Source of the DNA: Nonlabens dokdonensis DSW-6 | GTDB lineage: Bacteria > Bacteroidota > Bacteroidia > Flavobacteriales > Flavobacteriaceae | Direction: 5' to 3' | DNA: 64,000 nt | Assembly: GCF_000332115.1 (NCBI RefSeq) | Contig: NC_020156.1 | Span: 2,853,501-2,917,500 of the forward strand | Part shown: one piece after another, positions 1 through 8,316 of the stretch | How positions within the stretch are numbered: the first letter of the stretch is position 1 | How the letters are laid out: every line of letters starts with the position of its first letter | Position numbers and translations under genes: made by a program | The notes under the pieces: generated by a model | Told to the model about the DNA's origin: nothing | The model's input: only the letters and a program-made list of their open reading frames with translations | Databases searched by the model: none

Positions 1-1837
1 TTAACTGTTGATTAGGAATATGGTCGAATTCTATAAGTATAACCTCGTCATAAAATCTTTTTGTTCCTGACTGAACTTTTACATTCATAATATCTTCTCT
101 CTCCACATCACTAGATCTAATTTCTATCACATGAGTTCTAGTGTCTCCCTTTTTCATAGAAAATGGTTTGATATTATAATTAGGCTCTTCCCAGTAAGGC
201 CCAGTTCTTTTGTATACTATTAGGCTGTCAATATCCTTGAAAGCTTTTAGTTTTACATTAACTTGTTTAACTTCATTATTAGAGAATATATAAACAGGGT
301 TTTCTATTGAGATTGAAACCTCGGGCACAATGTGAAAAGGTTCATTAACTTCTCCACGCACAGGATCGGTTCTTTTATGAATGATAGGGATTTCTCGATA
401 AAGCTCTGTTCCATTGAGCTCAATGAGCGCTCTGACCATAAACTCGCTTTGTTTCTCTGGTAAACCTGTAAGACTGCGATCTTTAAAACTGTACATTCCC
501 AAGGTACCTTTTTCTTTTAAGTAATAGGGAGTGCTGGCTTCATAGATGGCAGGAATTTGAAGTGTTCCAGAAATTCTTTTACTTTCATTTTGATTTAAAG
601 AAAAGGACTTTTCTTTAATGGTTACCAATTGATTGGAGAGTAAGCTAATTCTAAACTCTTCATCAGATCGATTAGTCAATTCAATAGCAACTTCCAAAGA
701 TTCTCCGGCGGTTGCGGTATTAGTAGCAACACTTGCTTCTAGATAAACACCAGTTATATCAAGAAGAATTTGGTCTAATTCTGCGAGCTTGATGTTTTTC
801 CAATGCTCTTCTTTAAGGTTAGAGATTTGTGATCTCAACTTCAATAAGGCAGGAATACTAGCTGTTGGTTTCTTGAAGTTATAATTTGCTATAATAGAAT
901 TTAATTGAGTTTGTATGCGACTGCCACCTTTCACACGTGTCCATGTGGTATTAATACCTGAAAATAAATCAGATTTATCGGTAGGGAAAGAACCCTTTAG
1001 GTATTCTAAATATTCAGTTTGAGTACCTCGAGAACCGCTACTACCAAAGCCTTGAGATTTGTGCTGGCTTCTACTCAGTGCTGCTATTTCACTATTAGAC
1101 AACCCTTTATGTGGATAATAGGTACCTGCGTTTATTTCTAGAAGATTTGTTTTATCTGCCTTTTCAAAAGCTTCTTGACTGCCATAAAACCACCAGCTCG
1201 TGTTAAAAAATATGCGTTGCGCTTGCCATGTATCTAGATCTTTTAATTGATTTGCATAAATGGTTTCATCTGCAGCAAACTCATAAACTTTCATACTCAA
1301 CATCGCGCTAGTCGTGTGATGTCCATGCGTTGTTCCAGGTGTGCGGTGATTGAATCTATTGATAATAACGTCTGGTTTGAACTCTCTAATAATTTGTACC
1401 ATATCTTCCATCACCTCTTGCTGATCCCATATTTCTAAAGTTTCATCAGGATGCTTTGAATAACCAAAATCGTTAGCTCTTGTAAAAAACTGTTGTCCAC
1501 CATCTATATTTCTCGCTTCTAGAAGTTCTTGTGTTCTTATCATTCCTAATTGCTCTCGCAGTTGTGGACCTATTAAGTTTTGACCACCATCACCGCGTGT
1601 AAGAGAAAGGTATGCGGTGCGTGCCATTCTATCGTTTGCAAGCCATGAGATAAGTCTGGTATTTTCATCGTCTGGATGTGCAGCAACGTATAACGCAGTT
1701 CCTAAGAAGCCTAATTTCTCAATTTTATGAAAAATCTCTGCAGTGTTGGGTTGTTTGTGAGCTAGTCTATTCTCTTGAGCAACAGCGGTTGACAAGAATA
1801 ATAATACAATCGTAGAGGTAAAAATAAAATTCTTCAT
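1..1837 (-). CDS. PIG-L family deacetylase, secreted, C-terminus off the window (partial)
   Basis: The reading frame opens at an ATG at 1837 and stays open to base 1, giving 612 visible codons without a stop, so the 3' end lies outside the window. Residues 1-20 are a signal peptide ending in AVAQ. The metal-binding motif AHPDDE of the LmbE/PIG-L deacetylases is at about residues 53-58, and a GHHTTS segment with the second metal-ligand histidines is near residue 173. The rest is a long extension without a family I can name; long secreted PIG-L proteins of this kind occur in Bacteroidota. The family removes acetyl groups from N-acetylglucosamine-type substrates; the substrate here is unknown. 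Family call is firm, role is inference. Confidence 0.88.
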   Translation of the reverse strand, partial: MKNFIFTSTIVLLFLSTAVAQENRLAHKQPNTAEIFHKIEKLGFLGTALYVAAHPDDENTRLISWLANDRMARTAYLSLTRGDGGQNLIGPQLREQLGMIRTQELLEARNIDGGQQFFTRANDFGYSKHPDETLEIWDQQEVMEDMVQIIREFKPDVIINRFNHRTPGTTHGHHTTSAMLSMKVYEFAADETIYANQLKDLDTWQAQRIFFNTSWWFYGSQEAFEKADKTNLLEINAGTYYPHKGLSNSEIAALSRSQHKSQGFGSSGSRGTQTEYLEYLKGSFPTDKSDLFSGINTTWTRVKGGSRIQTQLNSIIANYNFKKPTASIPALLKLRSQISNLKEEHWKNIKLAELDQILLDITGVYLEASVATNTATAGESLEVAIELTNRSDEEFRISLLSNQLVTIKEKSFSLNQNESKRISGTLQIPAIYEASTPYYLKEKGTLGMYSFKDRSLTGLPEKQSEFMVRALIELNGTELYREIPIIHKRTDPVRGEVNEPFHIVPEVSISIENPVYIFSNNEVKQVNVKLKAFKDIDSLIVYKRTGPYWEEPNYNIKPFSMKKGDTRTHVIEIRSSDVEREDIMNVKVQSGTKRFYDEVILIEFDHIPNQQL

Positions 1838-1990
1838 ACAGTCTGTGAAGATAGAATTTTCTAATCTTAATATTTTGTGAAGTTTTACTTTCAAAATTTC
1901 ATGCAAAGAAGCTTCCGAATATCTAAACCGATTTTTAAAAATAGCTCTTGTTTTACATTGAAATGAAGGTTTCAAGAGTTTCTTATAGTT

Positions 1991-2007
1991 CCGCTTTCGC
2001 GAAAGCG
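1991..2007. repeat. Palindromic repeat copy 1 (CGCTTTCGCGAAAGCG)
   Basis: Exact core in the gap between the PIG-L gene and the DUF1206 gene. The left arm is extended to CCGC, the right arm reads GCGAGA. Confidence 0.95.
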
Positions 2008-2042
2008 AGAATACGAAAAACTTAAATATTTTCAAGCTAATT

Positions 2043-2819
2043 TTACTTAATAGGAATATTACGGTGCTTACCGCTTATAATTAAGTAGAGGCCGTAACAA
2101 GTGAGTCCAGAAGCTACTATACCCATAATAACAGCCCCATATTGTACACTCATAAATTGAAATGCAGCATCTGCTCCTTTGGGTAAGTTTTTAAGGCCAT
2201 AATAAAGTGAGCGGTACATAATGTATGAGAAAACTCCAAAAACGATCCCGCGACTAAATCTTCCTACACGTCCTAGAAGCATCAAGTATTTGTATTGCAA
2301 ATCAGTTAGATTATCTTTGTGCATCATCTTATCCATCATAGAAGAAAAAGAAATCCACCATTCATTAATTGCACTTACGGCTAGACCTGATGCGATAATA
2401 AACACAATAATTTTGCCCCATATTGTTTGTAGTAAAATGACTTTCCAGCCCGAATCTCCAGAATCATTAGGCATTCCAAACAGTAATTTCAAACAAGTGA
2501 AAAGAAGTAAACAATAACCAAGACCGTTAATTAAATAGGCAGCCCTACGATAAAAAGGTTTTTCAGTAGAACCGTCATAATCTTGCTTATTAAATGTGAG
2601 GTAAAAGCGAGAAAAAATATAACCAGCTAGTCCTACACTCATTGCAAATAGCAACACTCTGCCAAAGGTCAACTCAGATATCCATTCCAATACATCATCT
2701 CCACCCTTAAGAGCATATTGTAACTGGAAAGCAGTTATGAGTGCCATAATCCCCATGAGGCCAAAGACAACACCTTTAGTGGCGATGCCTATACGACTGT
2801 ATCTTCTGTAATTTTTCAA
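2043..2819 (-). CDS. DUF1206 domain membrane protein
   Basis: This 258-residue protein is strongly hydrophobic with about six membrane segments arranged as three pairs. The pairs repeat a pattern seen as RYSRIGIATKGVVFGLMGIMAL near the start and GRVGRFSRGIVFGVFSYIMY near residue 185, which is the repeated motif of DUF1206. It lies in the inner membrane by prediction and its function is not known. It follows the serine hydrolase gene on the same strand after a 64-base gap, so they may be cotranscribed. No clear terminator is visible downstream. Confidence 0.85.
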   Translation of the reverse strand: MKNYRRYSRIGIATKGVVFGLMGIMALITAFQLQYALKGGDDVLEWISELTFGRVLLFAMSVGLAGYIFSRFYLTFNKQDYDGSTEKPFYRRAAYLINGLGYCLLLFTCLKLLFGMPNDSGDSGWKVILLQTIWGKIIVFIIASGLAVSAINEWWISFSSMMDKMMHKDNLTDLQYKYLMLLGRVGRFSRGIVFGVFSYIMYRSLYYGLKNLPKGADAAFQFMSVQYGAVIMGIVASGLTCYGLYLIISGKHRNIPIK

Positions 2820-2883
2820 TCTAAGTCTTTAAAAAACCAAATATAAAAAGGAGCAAGAAGAGCAAAGTATAATTATCAAAACT

Positions 2884-3987
2884 TTAGTTACTTGTAACAT
2901 CCATAATCTTTGCCCACATTTCATCATGTAAGGTAACAGGAACTAGACTTCCTGAAGGCTCGTTACCCATTCTGATTACTACCATATTTAAGCTAGGCAC
3001 CACATCTATAAATTGGCCGTTTTTACCTAATGCACTTATCATATCCACTGGTCCCGATGGTGTTAAGGATGACGGAATCGTTGCTGTTGAGCCTGGAAAC
3101 CTTAAAGAATTTTTACCGTTTAACCACCACAAGTATCCATAGGACTCATTAATATTTTGAGATGTGTTGGTCATGTCATTAAAATAGGTACTATCGCCTA
3201 ATACAGTTGTTCCATTCCAGTTTCCTCTGTTTAATGTAAGTAAACCAAAACGGGCAGCGCTTCTAGCAGTACTAATAAATAAATTACTGGATTGTGCAGT
3301 ATTTGTCCATAATCCAGTCATGCCTATTTTGTCTTTTATCGCGCTTGTGGTATAATCATTATTTGATACTCCAGTAGCAGCTTCTAGAATATCATGAGTA
3401 ATCAGATAAGTTCCATTATGGTAGTACCATTCATCGCCTGCATCGTTGAGATAGTTTAGGCAAGATGGGTCATAACAATTGTCATTTGTTACGTTATAAT
3501 CAATACCAGTTGTAAAAGTCAAGTGATTTCGTATCGTGATTAAATCTTCTTTAGCTTGTGGCATGCTAGTCCATCCAGCACCTAAGTAGTCCGATGTTTT
3601 ATCGTTGATATCTAAAAATCCATCTTCTTGTGCTATTCCTATTAACGTGCCTGTTAAAGATTTTCCTGCACTTGCCCAGTACCAATTGCTATTTACATCA
3701 AATGGTTGACCAAGCAAATCATTATTCCAGTATTCCTCAACAACGATTTTACCATTAACGAGAATTATAAAAGCTCTCGTTTCATTAGTTTCTAAAAACG
3801 TGTTGAGTTCAGTAAGTTTTTGAGTGTCCCAATTTAATGATTCTGGAGTTGAGGTTTCCCAGCTATTGCCATTTAATGAAGGAAAGTAGGCCTCTTCAAT
3901 AGGAATGAATAGATTATCATCAGTACTATTGCAAGAGGAAAGAATTACTACAAATAGAGTCAAAGAAAAATACCAATATTTCATCAT
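2884..3987 (-). CDS. Serine hydrolase lipoprotein, class C beta-lactamase fold
   Basis: The 367-residue product begins with a hydrophobic stretch and a lipobox ILSSC with the cysteine at residue 19, so it should be an outer-membrane or periplasmic lipoprotein. The catalytic SxxK tetrad is SAGK at residues 106-109, and YHN near residue 190 is the usual second motif (YxN). This is the fold of class C beta-lactamases, esterases and D-Ala peptidases; the true substrate cannot be told and a beta-lactam role is not implied. Two start codons are adjacent (MMK); either is possible. It is divergent from icmF with about 120 bases between them. Confidence 0.88.
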   Translation of the reverse strand: MMKYWYFSLTLFVVILSSCNSTDDNLFIPIEEAYFPSLNGNSWETSTPESLNWDTQKLTELNTFLETNETRAFIILVNGKIVVEEYWNNDLLGQPFDVNSNWYWASAGKSLTGTLIGIAQEDGFLDINDKTSDYLGAGWTSMPQAKEDLITIRNHLTFTTGIDYNVTNDNCYDPSCLNYLNDAGDEWYYHNGTYLITHDILEAATGVSNNDYTTSAIKDKIGMTGLWTNTAQSSNLFISTARSAARFGLLTLNRGNWNGTTVLGDSTYFNDMTNTSQNINESYGYLWWLNGKNSLRFPGSTATIPSSLTPSGPVDMISALGKNGQFIDVVPSLNMVVIRMGNEPSGSLVPVTLHDEMWAKIMDVTSN

Positions 3988-4076
3988 GATTGATTTTTAG
4001 ATTACAAGAATAATCATTTGACCATAAATAAATGTAAAAGTTTAAAGAGTACTAACCAACTACGTTATCGATTTCG

Positions 4077-4084
4077 TAATTTTG
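4077..4084 (+). promoter_or_regulatory. Candidate -7 element (TAATTTTG) upstream of icmF
   Basis: TAATTTTG fits the Bacteroidota -7 consensus TAnnTTTG and lies 25 bases before the icmF start. I see no good TTG -33 element at the usual distance, so this is only a partial match. Confidence 0.4.
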
Positions 4085-4109
4085 CAAATCTTTAAATGAG
4101 AATATCGCA

Positions 4110-7100
4110 ATGCAAGATCAAACACCATATGTTCCAGTAAATAAAGTAAGAATAGTAACGGCTGCCAGTCTTTTTGACGGTCACGATGCTGCTATTAATA
4201 TCATGCGTCGTATCATTCAATCGACCGGTTGTGAAGTGATTCACTTAGGACACGATAGAAGTGTAGAAGAAGTGGTAAATACCGCTATTCAGGAAGATGC
4301 AAATGGTATTGCCATGACTTCTTATCAAGGTGGTCACAATGAGTACTTTAAGTACATGCGTGATTTATTAGTAGAAAAAGGCGCAGGACACATCAAGATT
4401 TTTGGTGGTGGAGGTGGAGTGATTCTACCATCAGAGATTCAAGAATTGATGGATTATGGAATCACACGCATCTATTCACCAGACGATGGTCGTGAGATGG
4501 GATTGCAAGGAATGATTAATGACTTAGTGAAGCAGTGTGATGTTCCTGTTCCCGCTTTCGCGAAAGCGGTAAAGAAACAAGAAACAAGAAACAAGAAACA
4601 AGATGAAGTTTCAAGAGAATTAGTTTCTGAAAATCTAAAAGAAAAACACGTTCCATCCATAGCTCGGTTAATATCGTTGGCAGAAAATAGACATGAAGAG
4701 TTCGACGATCTTTTTTCCCCTTTAGGGAAAATGTCCGCGGGACAAAAGGGGCTTGCACCAGTTCTAGGAATTACAGGAACCGGTGGAGCTGGAAAGTCAT
4801 CACTTGTAGATGAATTAATACGTAGGTTTTTAATCGATTTCCCAGAGAAAAACATTGGAATTATTTCTGTTGATCCATCAAAACGTAAAACTGGTGGAGC
4901 ATTACTAGGCGATAGAATACGCATGAATGCGATTAATAACGATCGCGTTTATATGAGATCGCTAGCTACGAGACAATCTAATTTAGCCTTATCAAAGCAC
5001 GTTCAAGAAGCGGTAGATGTTCTAAAAGCTGCAGACTATGATTTAATCATTTTAGAAACTAGTGGAATAGGCCAGAGCGATACTGAAATCTTAGAACACA
5101 GTGATGTGTCTTTATATGTAATGACACCAGAATTTGGTGCAGCCACACAATTAGAGAAAATTGACATGCTTGATTTTGCAGATGTAGTGGCAATCAACAA
5201 ATTTGATAAACGTGGTTCACTAGATGCATTACGCGATGTAAAAAAACAATACCAGCGCAATCATAACTTATGGGAAGCAGATCCTGCAACGCTACCAGTT
5301 TATGGAACCATAGCAAGCCAATTCAACGATCCAGGAATGAATGCTCTGTATGAAGCGCTAATGGCTGAGGTAACTAAGAAAACGGGAGTTGACCTGAGTT
5401 CTAAAAACGAGCTCAATAAAACACAGAGCGAAAAGATATTTGTGATTCCGCCATCGAGAACTCGTTACCTAAGCGAAATTGCCGAAAGTAACAGAGCTTA
5501 TGACAACACTGCAGCAGCGCAATCTACAGTAGCTCAAAAACTATACGGTGTCTATCAAACCATCAATACCTTAATTGATCAAAATGAAAATGCCAGTTCG
5601 AGCGACAGTCGAGAACGATTTATCACCGAAAAAGGATTAAATGAAGACTACATCTTATCTCAAACACAAGCTGACGATGCAGACTTTATGAATCTACTGA
5701 TTGCTCAGTTTAACAAATCACTTAAAGACCTCGATCCCTACAACTGGGAAATCATCACCACTTGGGATGATAAAGTAAATAAGTACAAGCAGCCTATTTA
5801 CGAATTCCAAGTACGTGACAAAGTCATTAAAATTGAAACGCATACCGAGTCACTTTCTCATAAGATGATTCCTAAAGTAGCGCTGCCTAAGTATAGCGCT
5901 TGGGGCGATATTTTAAAATGGTGTCTACAAGAAAATGTACCAGGAGAATTCCCGTATACCGCAGGATTATATCCGTTTAAAAGAACAGGTGAAGATCCTA
6001 CCAGAATGTTCGCTGGTGAAGGTGGACCAGAACGTACTAACAAGCGTTTCCACTATGTAAGTCTAGGTATGCCTGCAAAACGTTTGAGTACCGCATTTGA
6101 TAGTGTCACTCTTTACGGTAATGATCCAGGATTGCGACCAGATATTTATGGTAAAATCGGAAATGCTGGAGTTAGCATTTGCTGTCTAGATGATGCAAAG
6201 AAATTGTATTCTGGATTTGATTTGTCGCATGCCATGACATCGGTTTCTATGACTATTAATGGTCCAGCGCCTATGCTATTAGGGTTCTTTATGAATGCTG
6301 CGATAGACCAGAACTGTGAAAGATTCATTACAGAAAACGGACTAGGCGATAAAGTAGAGGCAAAGCTCAAAGAAGTTTATGACGATAATAAGGTAGAACG
6401 TCCATCTTATTTAAACGCTCAAGGCGAAAAGGTATATTCTAAAAATGGTCAAGTAGATGTAACTAAACTTCCGGAAGGTAATGATGGTTTAGGTTTAATG
6501 CTTCTTGGTTTAACAGGAGATCAAATCCTCGATCCAGCAGATTATGCCAAAATCAAACAAGAAACTCTTGCGCAAGTACGCGGAACCGTTCAAGCAGATA
6601 TACTCAAAGAAGACCAAGCACAAAACACCTGTATTTTCTCAACTGAATTTGCATTGCGTTTAATGGGTGATGTACAACAGTATTTTATTGAAGAAAAAGT
6701 GCGTAACTTCTATAGTGTATCCATCTCAGGATATCACATTGCAGAGGCTGGAGCAAATCCGATTACGCAATTGGCTTTCACACTGGCAAACGGATTTACT
6801 TATGTAGAATACTACTTAAGTCGTGGGATGGATATCAATAAATTTGGTCCTAACTTGAGTTTCTTCTTCTCCAATGGTATCGATCCAGAATACTCTGTGA
6901 TAGGTCGTGTGGCTAGGAAGATTTGGGCCAAAGCGATGAAGAACAAATACGGAGCCAACTCTCGTGCACAAATGCTGAAATACCACATTCAGACCAGTGG
7001 CCGTTCACTACACGCACAAGAAATAGATTTTAACGATATACGTACGACCTTGCAAGCGCTTTATGCGATCAATGATAACTGTAACTCATTACACACAAAT

Positions 7101-7679
7101 GCTTATGATGAGGCAATCACCACGCCTACAGAAGAGTCAGTAAGACGTGCGATGGCAATACAGCTGATTATCAATAAAGAGTTAGGTCTTGCCAAAAACG
7201 AGAATCCTATCCAAGGAGCGTTTATCATTGAAGAGTTGACAGACCTTGTAGAAACTGCCGTTTTAGAAGAGTTTGACCGCATCACAGAACGTGGTGGTGT
7301 CCTCGGAGCGATGGAAACCATGTATCAGCGTAGTAAGATTCAAGAAGAATCGATGCACTATGAGATGTTGAAGCATACTGGCGAGTTCCCAATAATTGGA
7401 GTAAATACCTTCTTGAGTTCAAAAGGTAGCCCGACGGTTTTACCAGCTGAGGTAATCCGTGCAACAGAAGAAGAAAAACAAGCTCAAATAGCAACTAAGG
7501 ATAATTTACATTCCGCTTTCGCGAAAGCGCAACAAGAACAATTATCTCAAATCCAAAAAGCAGCAGTTGAACAAGGAAATATCTTTGAGCACTTAATGGA
7601 AGCTACTAAGATTTGTACGTTAGGTCAAATTACTGAAGCATTGTTTGAAGTAGGTGGGCAGTATAGACGTAATATGTAA
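4110..7679 (+). CDS. icmF: Fused isobutyryl-CoA mutase (IcmF): B12 domain, G-protein chaperone, mutase
   Basis: The 1189-residue protein has the IcmF domain order. Residues 5-145 are the cobalamin-binding domain, with DGH at 24-26 giving the cobalt-ligand histidine and a GGGGG loop near 95. Residues about 175-470 are the MeaB-like GTPase chaperone, with P-loop GTGGAGKSS near 223 and NKFDK near 363. From about 560 onwards is the mutase barrel, with the segment [15 protein letters not shown] typical of IcmF rather than methylmalonyl-CoA mutase. It interconverts isobutyryl-CoA and butyryl-CoA and related branched and linear acyl-CoAs using adenosylcobalamin in the cytoplasm. Three linkers carry repeat-derived insertions (residues 149-164, about 494-503, 1135-1140), which help explain a length above the usual roughly 1100. 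The gene appears monocistronic. Confidence 0.95.
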   Translation: MQDQTPYVPVNKVRIVTAASLFDGHDAAINIMRRIIQSTGCEVIHLGHDRSVEEVVNTAIQEDANGIAMTSYQGGHNEYFKYMRDLLVEKGAGHIKIFGGGGGVILPSEIQELMDYGITRIYSPDDGREMGLQGMINDLVKQCDVPVPAFAKAVKKQETRNKKQDEVSRELVSENLKEKHVPSIARLISLAENRHEEFDDLFSPLGKMSAGQKGLAPVLGITGTGGAGKSSLVDELIRRFLIDFPEKNIGIISVDPSKRKTGGALLGDRIRMNAINNDRVYMRSLATRQSNLALSKHVQEAVDVLKAADYDLIILETSGIGQSDTEILEHSDVSLYVMTPEFGAATQLEKIDMLDFADVVAINKFDKRGSLDALRDVKKQYQRNHNLWEADPATLPVYGTIASQFNDPGMNALYEALMAEVTKKTGVDLSSKNELNKTQSEKIFVIPPSRTRYLSEIAESNRAYDNTAAAQSTVAQKLYGVYQTINTLIDQNENASSSDSRERFITEKGLNEDYILSQTQADDADFMNLLIAQFNKSLKDLDPYNWEIITTWDDKVNKYKQPIYEFQVRDKVIKIETHTESLSHKMIPKVALPKYSAWGDILKWCLQENVPGEFPYTAGLYPFKRTGEDPTRMFAGEGGPERTNKRFHYVSLGMPAKRLSTAFDSVTLYGNDPGLRPDIYGKIGNAGVSICCLDDAKKLYSGFDLSHAMTSVSMTINGPAPMLLGFFMNAAIDQNCERFITENGLGDKVEAKLKEVYDDNKVERPSYLNAQGEKVYSKNGQVDVTKLPEGNDGLGLMLLGLTGDQILDPADYAKIKQETLAQVRGTVQADILKEDQAQNTCIFSTEFALRLMGDVQQYFIEEKVRNFYSVSISGYHIAEAGANPITQLAFTLANGFTYVEYYLSRGMDINKFGPNLSFFFSNGIDPEYSVIGRVARKIWAKAMKNKYGANSRAQMLKYHIQTSGRSLHAQEIDFNDIRTTLQALYAINDNCNSLHTNAYDEAITTPTEESVRRAMAIQLIINKELGLAKNENPIQGAFIIEELTDLVETAVLEEFDRITERGGVLGAMETMYQRSKIQEESMHYEMLKHTGEFPIIGVNTFLSSKGSPTVLPAEVIRATEEEKQAQIATKDNLHSAFAKAQQEQLSQIQKAAVEQGNIFEHLMEATKICTLGQITEALFEVGGQYRRNM
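4552..4569. repeat. Palindromic repeat copy 2, inside icmF
   Basis: Full 18-base palindrome CCGCTTTCGCGAAAGCGG encoding PAFAKA at residues 149-154, in the linker between the cobalamin and GTPase domains. Confidence 0.95.
4574..4601 (+). repeat. Four tandem copies of the 7-mer GAAACAA inside icmF
   Basis: Four exact head-to-tail 7-base units follow the palindrome by four bases and encode the Lys/Gln-rich stretch [10 protein letters not shown]. Seven is not a multiple of three, so gain or loss of one unit would shift the frame. Confidence 0.93.
5590..5616 (+). repeat. 25-base dispersed repeat inside icmF (copy 1)
   Basis: ATGCCAGTTCGAGCGACAGT followed by CGAGAA matches 8180-8205 with a single difference. 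In icmF it encodes ASSSDSRE at about residues 495-502, in the helical linker before the mutase domain. Confidence 0.85.
7513..7529. repeat. Palindromic repeat copy 3, near the icmF C-terminus
   Basis: Exact core encoding SAFAKA at residues 1135-1140, in a charged segment after the mutase barrel. Confidence 0.95.
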
Positions 7680-7728
7680 GATGGTGTTGCCATTTTATAT
7701 GTTGCATAAATACTAAGGTTTAAAAACT

Positions 7729-7750
7729 CCTCGCCTTAGAAAAGGCGAGG
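7729..7750 (+). terminator. Hairpin downstream of icmF
   Basis: CCTCGCCTT and AAGGCGAGG form a 9-bp stem with a 4-base loop, 50 bases after the icmF stop. No T-run follows, so it may be a repeat hairpin rather than an intrinsic terminator. Confidence 0.4.
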
Positions 7751-7990
7751 ACAGATTTGGCAGCTGTGCTGCAAATTAGGAGTGGTTGAAAAGTGCTGGA
7801 ATTATCGATAAAACTTGTATTTGTTTTGGCGCAATCACCGCATCAATCCTTTCCGACCAAAACTCGCTACGGCTCGTTTTGCCCACCTTTCCTTTGCCAA
7901 GGAAAGGAGTTTCTATTTCCATTGTTAATAATCCGCTACAGAGCATATTTGTTTTTTGCATTTATCGATATTATTTAAATTCAATTTGAA

Positions 7991-8059
7991 GCCTTTCCCT
8001 TTGGAAAGGGAAAAAAGCAAAGAAGCGACAGCGATGCACAAAAAGGGTTCGGCGCGATG
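7991..8059. repeat. Dispersed intergenic element of about 70 bases, copy 1
   Basis: It begins with a CCTTTCCCTT/AAGGGAAA hairpin, then shares AGCGACAGCGATG, a run around AAAGGGTT and GGCGCGATG in the same order and spacing as 53843-53913. Confidence 0.75.
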
Positions 8060-8179
8060 CAAGAATGGATCGAGAATCAGTTAACTAAACAACTGTTTGG
8101 GCTTAAAACCTGTCAGGTTACCACTGCTTCTCCCTTGCGAAACCTTACAGGTTAGAGCAAAGCTTTTGATTAAAACAAG

Positions 8180-8206
8180 ATGCCAGTTCGAGCGAGAGTC
8201 GAGAAT
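8180..8206 (+). repeat. 25-base dispersed repeat, intergenic (copy 2)
   Basis: ATGCCAGTTCGAGCGAGAGT followed by CGAGAA; differs from the icmF copy at one base. A shorter inverted relative is at 60853-60870. Confidence 0.85.
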
Positions 8207-8316
8207 AGTTTAAGTCAAGAGTAAATTCCTGAATCATCAATTTTTCAAAAACTTTACTTATTCGTTCTTTAGTTAGTTAATTAGTTTTTCCTTTTATTTG
8301 TAGGAAATATTTGATT

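Larger units (their letters stand above)
7680..8316. repeat. Gene-free, repeat-rich stretch
   Basis: About 640 bases with no credible gene. It holds a GC-rich hairpin at 7729-7750, a CCTTTCCTTTGCCAAGGAAAGG hairpin region near 7890, the 70-base element at 7991-8059, a pair of AACCTG/CAGGTT repeats near 8107-8155, and the 25-base repeat at 8180-8206. Short open frames here overlap these repeats on both strands and have no ribosome site, so I read them as chance. Confidence 0.75.

Noticed and set aside
1247-1438. Plus-strand ORF of 63 codons over the PIG-L gene
   Set aside because: The minus strand carries a clear PIG-L deacetylase with catalytic motifs; this frame is its shadow.
2884-3987. Serine hydrolase as an antibiotic resistance beta-lactamase
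   Set aside because: Only the general SxxK and YxN motifs are present; many esterases and peptidases share them, and there is no regulator or mobile context.
7776-7989. Overlapping short ORFs on both strands in the gap after icmF
   Set aside because: They overlap known repeat fragments and each other, have no ribosome site, and look like translated repeat DNA.
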